Both the position numbers and the translations under genes were made by a program. From positions 756,658 through 820,657 of the forward strand of contig SCFE01000076.1 in assembly GCA_004352715.1 (NCBI GenBank): a DNA stretch of 64,000 nucleotides, given 5' to 3'. Source of the stretch: Hofstenia miamia (taxonomy: Eukaryota; Xenacoelomorpha; Acoela). The notes under the pieces were generated by a model. It saw only the letters and a program-made list of their open reading frames with translations. It had not been told where the DNA came from and made no database searches. Positions 60,130 to 64,000 of this stretch are shown here, in pieces (the first letter of the stretch is position 1; each line of letters starts with the position of its first letter).

Positions 60130-60550
60130 AAATTTGGCTGGCGTGACTGCGAAATCTAATTCGACGTTTAAACAAATTGTTCAATTTCAGCCAAAAATTT
60201 CAATATCAACAGACAATCAACATGATTACGTAAGGGCTTCAGGGCCATTGCTACGGTTTGCCACCCGAGAAGATTTTTGTGACCTGCCCTACCCAGCCTC
60301 ACAGACTTTGTGCTCTGCTCCAATTCTACGTGTTGACATCTGCCACATATTGCCCAAAGTTTATGTTTTACAGCCCCAAATTGCCCTAACAAAAAATTCT
60401 CACTCCAAAAACTACTTGCGCAATTTTATTGCCACATATTTGTTCGATGGCAATGTTCATAGCACTGCACCACACCTCCACTGCCAAATATTTTTAATCC
60501 TTACCATCCTAGAAGATACAGAATCATCTCTACTATTACTACCAATAGGA
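60130..60550. other. GC-richer patch upstream of copy B, unassigned
   Basis: Stands out from its AT-rich flanks and has a 140-codon plus-strand frame and a 74-codon minus-strand frame, neither recognisable. Short phrases recur within it (TGCCACATAT twice; CCCAAA and GCCC repeats), which suggests repeat-derived sequence rather than a gene. Confidence 0.3.
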
Positions 60551-61770
60551 GTCTAATAACAATAATATAACAAAATTATTATTAAAATACAAATAACAAA
60601 TTTTAACTCTTTAAAACTAATATTTTGTGCAATATATTTAAGCAAGGATAATTTCAAAGCCTATTGATAGGGCCCGGCGGTATACAGATACCGATACAGT
60701 GGTATTTTGACAATACCGACAATACCGATACCGCGGTATCTTGCCTAAAAAATTGCTCCGTATTTTAATTATAAGTATTGTATTCAACCCCACGCGTCAA
60801 TATGGAAACCTTAAATATTCCTCTAATATGATGTCTAGAATATAGCACGTTAGAAAACTCCTTAAATTTCTTTAAGAAAAGGTCTATTAATCATGCAGTT
60901 ACAAATATATGGCTGATTAAAAATACTTCCACAACAGCGAGATATTTATAAATTTCTTATTAAAAAACAGATTTTGTGATGTCCTAATTCGGTGCTTTTA
61001 TTTGTAAGACAATAGCCATGAAATTTAAATTCTTTTCATTTATGATCAAGTTTGAAAGATCCATTGCAGTTTTAAAAAACTGGTGATATGTAGCATTTCT
61101 TTAAGGTTGGACTTGTAATAAAAAGTTATATTCTCTTTGTCAAACCCAAATTTTCAATAAAATACATCATGCTTATTTGTAATTACTAGATCTCTCATAA
61201 GTCAATAAAGTCAAAATTTAGAAACCAATTCCCTTTTACATAGGAACTCCGAAAAATGTCATATAATAAATGTAACCATGGTATATTACTACTGCAAAAA
61301 AATGATATTTTATTTTGTTTTTAATTTAACTTAAATTAATGCCCTAAAAATTTAGACCCAAGTAATTTTAAAATATCAAAATAAAAAGAATACGGAAAAT
61401 GGAGTTTTAGAACAATATCAATTTTAAAAGGTGAAAGTTTGCATTTTTTAGGTAAAGACAACTAGGTAACAACCAAGTAATTATCTTAAATCCTCATGTG
61501 TACATCGCCACTATGTAGAAGCTGCACCTCAAACATTGTAGGCTGTATTTTTAAGTTAATGCTATGCAGCGGGTATAAGCGCATCTGCTGTGTCATAATA
61601 ATTTAGGCATCCTAAAACATACCTCAACCCCGAATTTAGAGAGAAGTTTACAGTTATAATTTTTCGCCTCGAGGATTCACAGTACTTTTTACTAATGCAT
61701 CTATTTTTCTTTTCAGTTGTCTTAGGTAGAAGGTGCCTGCCACATTTATTTCGAACTTAGTGTTTTGTTC

Positions 61771-61775
<5 letters not shown>

Positions 61776-61801
<26 letters not shown>

Positions 61802-61802
61802 G
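61776..61802. repeat. (TA)n microsatellite
   Basis: TA repeat within the hAT-type element, at the left side of the nested mariner relic. Confidence 0.95.
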
Positions 61803-62039
61803 CGTGTTCAAGCGAACGGGTTAGTTATAAAATGCCTATAACTATTTAACATAAGTGAATATTCTATTCAAATATACATTTTATGAATATTTGTTACTGC
61901 GGATTTAAAAATTTTGAAAAAACATTTATTCAAAATGATTGCCATTAGCATTTTTACAAGCTTGAATACGAGACAAAAAACATTCATGCACTTTAAGCAA
62001 AGTGCTTTCTTCAATACTGGAAACACATTCCAAAATAAA

Positions 62040-62990
62040 GGTCTGCATCTCCAAAATATTTGCATAAACTTTGTTTGGAGGGAAGACAGAATCTTTTATT
62101 TAACCCCACAAAAACCAATCACAGGAGTTAAGGTCTGGTGAGTGGGAATGCCACAAATTTGAAAAATGACGCCCAATGAATCGATTCTTAAAATTTGTCG
62201 TTTAATAAATTTTGGCCAAGTGTGAGGTGTAAGGAGAAGCTCCGTCTTCATGAATGTTACTTTGCTAAAAATTCTTTTTCTCGTTAAAAATGGCAATACA
62301 TTTTCATCGAACATAGCAACATAACTGCTTGAATTGACAGTATCAGTAAAAAGAATGGGCCAATAACAGTTCTGGAAGTTATTCTACACCATGCAATAGG
62401 TTTTGGTGATTGAAGTGTGCGAAATATGCCAACAGGTGGCTCACTAGTTCCCCAATATCGCATGTTTTGCCTATTAAGGTATCCATCTAGATGAAAATTA
62501 CATTCATCTGTTAATAATATAATATGTTCTCGGCAGATGTTGCATCAATGGATTTGATAAATTCGCAAAACTGAAGGCGTTCACTAGGGCAATGGCTTGG
62601 CAGGAATTGACAAAAAGAATATTTATATGGTCGATTATTCAATGATTGATGCAGATCCTTATGAATTGTCCCTATTGATATTTCTGTACTACACCGGAAT
62701 TTAATTTTTCGAATGCTGATAACATCTCCAGCGGCTTGCACTTCGTCAACAACATCTTGAACTTCTTCCGTGAACTCCTCTTTATCAAATATTTTATGTT
62801 GGCCACCATGAGACTTGTTTGATAAAGAATTTTCTTCCTTGAATTTCTGAATAATTCTCTTTACTCTATTTAAATTTGGCCCTTCTGATGTGCGTTTTAT
62901 GTTGTGTGGAGAATTGTATTTTCTTGCAGTTGTTGCAGCTGATTCTCCATTAGCGAAATATAGCTCTAAAATTTGACGTCCAAAGAGTAA
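62040..62990 (-). pseudogene. mariner-superfamily transposase with DD41D-like spacing, inactivated
   Basis: Minus-strand reading from about 62987: GRQILELYFANGESAATTAR (DNA-binding start), KEENSLSNKSHGGQHK (linker), KDLHQSLNNRPYKYSFCQFL, RLQFCEFIKSID, LLTDECNFHLDGYLNRQNMR with the first catalytic Asp (62506-62508), the second in HEDGASPYTS (62244-62246) and the third in SPDLNSCDWFLWG (62118-62120). The second and third are 41 residues apart in one frame. A one-base shift lies between the first two Asp codons, and in-frame TAA codons occur after AKIY and after FLWG. Dead copy. Confidence 0.8.
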
Positions 62991-63019
62991 GCATTCAAAT
63001 TAATACAATAAAAAATGTT

Positions 63020-63187
63020 TTATAAAACTTTGGCCGAAACACAACCTTCTCTCTTATACATACACAGAATATCAGAAATAGTACTTTCTGGGATATTCAA
63101 CATGGATGATATCTGCCTTTGTGAACATCCATTTTTGGAATGCTTAGCAATCAGATTTTTTATCTCTAATGATGTATTTTCACCCAT
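63020..63187 (-). pseudogene. Tc1-type transposase N-terminal helix-turn-helix, truncated
   Basis: ATG at 63187 begins MGENTSLEIKNLIAKHSKNG, then CSQRQISSMLNIPESTISDI and a stop after VSAKVL. This is a Tc1-clade DNA-binding start, distinct from the DD41D-type transposase that follows on its left, so two different elements abut here. About 200 bp upstream, minus-strand GGCTGCAAATAAAAAAATGC near 63365-63385 resembles the end of the Tc1 element at 40980. Confidence 0.65.
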
Positions 63188-64000
63188 TTCAAATGTTTGT
63201 GCAGCATTATTGAAAAGTAATAAGTGTAATATTGATTTCAAGAAACGCGGAAAGGCAAGCATTTAACACTAGTAAAGTATTGACCGAATATTAATGACCA
63301 ATTAAATTTAAGAATTTTATAAATATGTGATCAAGATCAAGATAACACATATTTTGCATTTTTTTATTTGCAGCCTTTTTTGGAGCAATATCACTTCTTT
63401 CGAATATATTTAATTCGTATTAAATTGTGTTTATTTTTAGATATATTCAACGCTTTTTACGTGACCGAATATTTTTTACCATATTCTGTATATGCATATT
63501 CATACCGATACCAAACCGATACTGCGGTATTTGAATTTTGAATGATACATGACCTAACCGAACCGACTCCCAAAATTTTCATAGCGCCGGGTTCTACCTA
63601 TTGATGGCAAGTCAGATCAAAAACTTCTTGTTGGTATTATTGAATGGAGTCCAATTTCGCTCAGAGTTGGAACTACATGATTTTTCAAAACTTCCAAGTC
63701 AATCAAAATGTTATCAAAAGGAAACTGTGATGTAAGAAAATTATTTTTACAAATTCTAAAATTGGTAGTTCTTTGGATCAGTTTTTCAAAACTCAAAAGT
63801 GTTTTTACTCCGCTTTTGGCATATGGGTACTCAATTTAAAAAAATCTTGAACCATACACGCTCCGATTTGTCCCGCCCCACTTCCATCTGAGGTTGCTGC
63901 TTTTCTAACAGTTACAGTCCTGGAAGATCAGAAGTGGAGCTAAAAACGAAATTCAGGATATGATGAGTACTGGAATTGGGAACAATTTTAACTCAGGACC

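Larger units (their letters stand above)
60668..63596. mobile_element. 2929-bp hAT-type element with perfect 8-bp target duplication, containing nested Tc1/mariner relics
   Basis: CCTATTGA at 60660-60667 is repeated exactly at 63597-63604. The left end TAGGGCCCGGCGGTAT and the reverse complement of the right end TAGAACCCGGCGCTAT match at 13 of 16 bases. Both arms carry subterminal ACCGATACCG and GCGGTAT motifs, a style known from hAT elements whose ends are full of GGTATACCG-like repeats. No hAT transposase is visible; the interior holds Tc1/mariner fragments at 62040-63187 and a (TA)n tract. Confidence 0.82.

Noticed and set aside
60134-60556. 140-codon plus-strand frame in a GC-richer patch
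   Set aside because: No recognisable domain, no splice context, and an opposite-strand frame of similar quality; phrases repeat within the patch, which suggests repeat-derived DNA.
61914-62141. Plus-strand 75-codon frame
   Set aside because: It is the antisense of the mariner-type transposase remnant.
1-64000. CRISPR arrays, operons or other prokaryotic systems
   Set aside because: GT..AG introns, low gene density and animal-type transposons show this is a eukaryotic chromosome; no array of regularly spaced repeats is present.

Overview
The window looks like AT-rich, gene-poor DNA from an invertebrate animal. Introns have GT..AG borders, (TA)n tracts break the assembly into N gaps, and most recognisable coding matter outside one gene family is decayed transposon. 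I cannot name the species from this sequence.

The only intact protein-coding genes I can support are two tandem minus-strand paralogues of an SLC5 sodium:solute symporter. They are closest in character to sodium-coupled monocarboxylate transporters (SLC5A8/A12) or multivitamin transporters (SLC5A6). Copy A spans 26151-34090 (585 aa) and copy B spans 49396-59414 (588 aa). Each has six coding exons with identical junctions and phases; the first five exons have identical lengths (318, 205, 251, 217 and 347 nt). The introns share no obvious sequence, and intron 2 is 1203 bp in A but 46 bp in B. A further coding-like terminal exon of unknown identity lies at 13932-14186 (+).

Layout: 1-13.6 kb is AT-rich with a short hAT-type MITE (1320-1474), a broken Tc1 fragment (3011-3330), a hAT transposase remnant (7631-8056) and a dispersed repeat (10895-11212). 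13.9-14.2 kb holds the orphan exon. 16.7-17.3 kb is a second hAT-type element. 22.2-23.3 kb is a decayed non-LTR reverse transcriptase. 26-34 kb is gene A, preceded by a CpG-rich hairpin patch. 37-45.8 kb is dense with transposon relics: a second copy of the dispersed repeat, a LINE fragment, a Tc1 DD34E transposase inserted in a Penelope-like GIY-YIG remnant, a pogo/Tigger remnant, a possible piggyBac remnant and a second Penelope fragment. 47.5-48.2 kb is a third hAT-type element. 49-59.4 kb is gene B. 60.7-63.6 kb is a 2.9-kb hAT-type element with a perfect 8-bp target duplication that contains at least two Tc1/mariner relics.

Functionally, only the two transporters are likely to act in the host. 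Both should sit in the plasma membrane and co-transport Na+ with a small organic anion or vitamin. Their C-terminal tails differ in a way that may separate their localisation. I found no convincing novel multi-gene system. The most informative signals are the duplication history of the transporter pair and the nested transposon structures defined here by target-site duplications.
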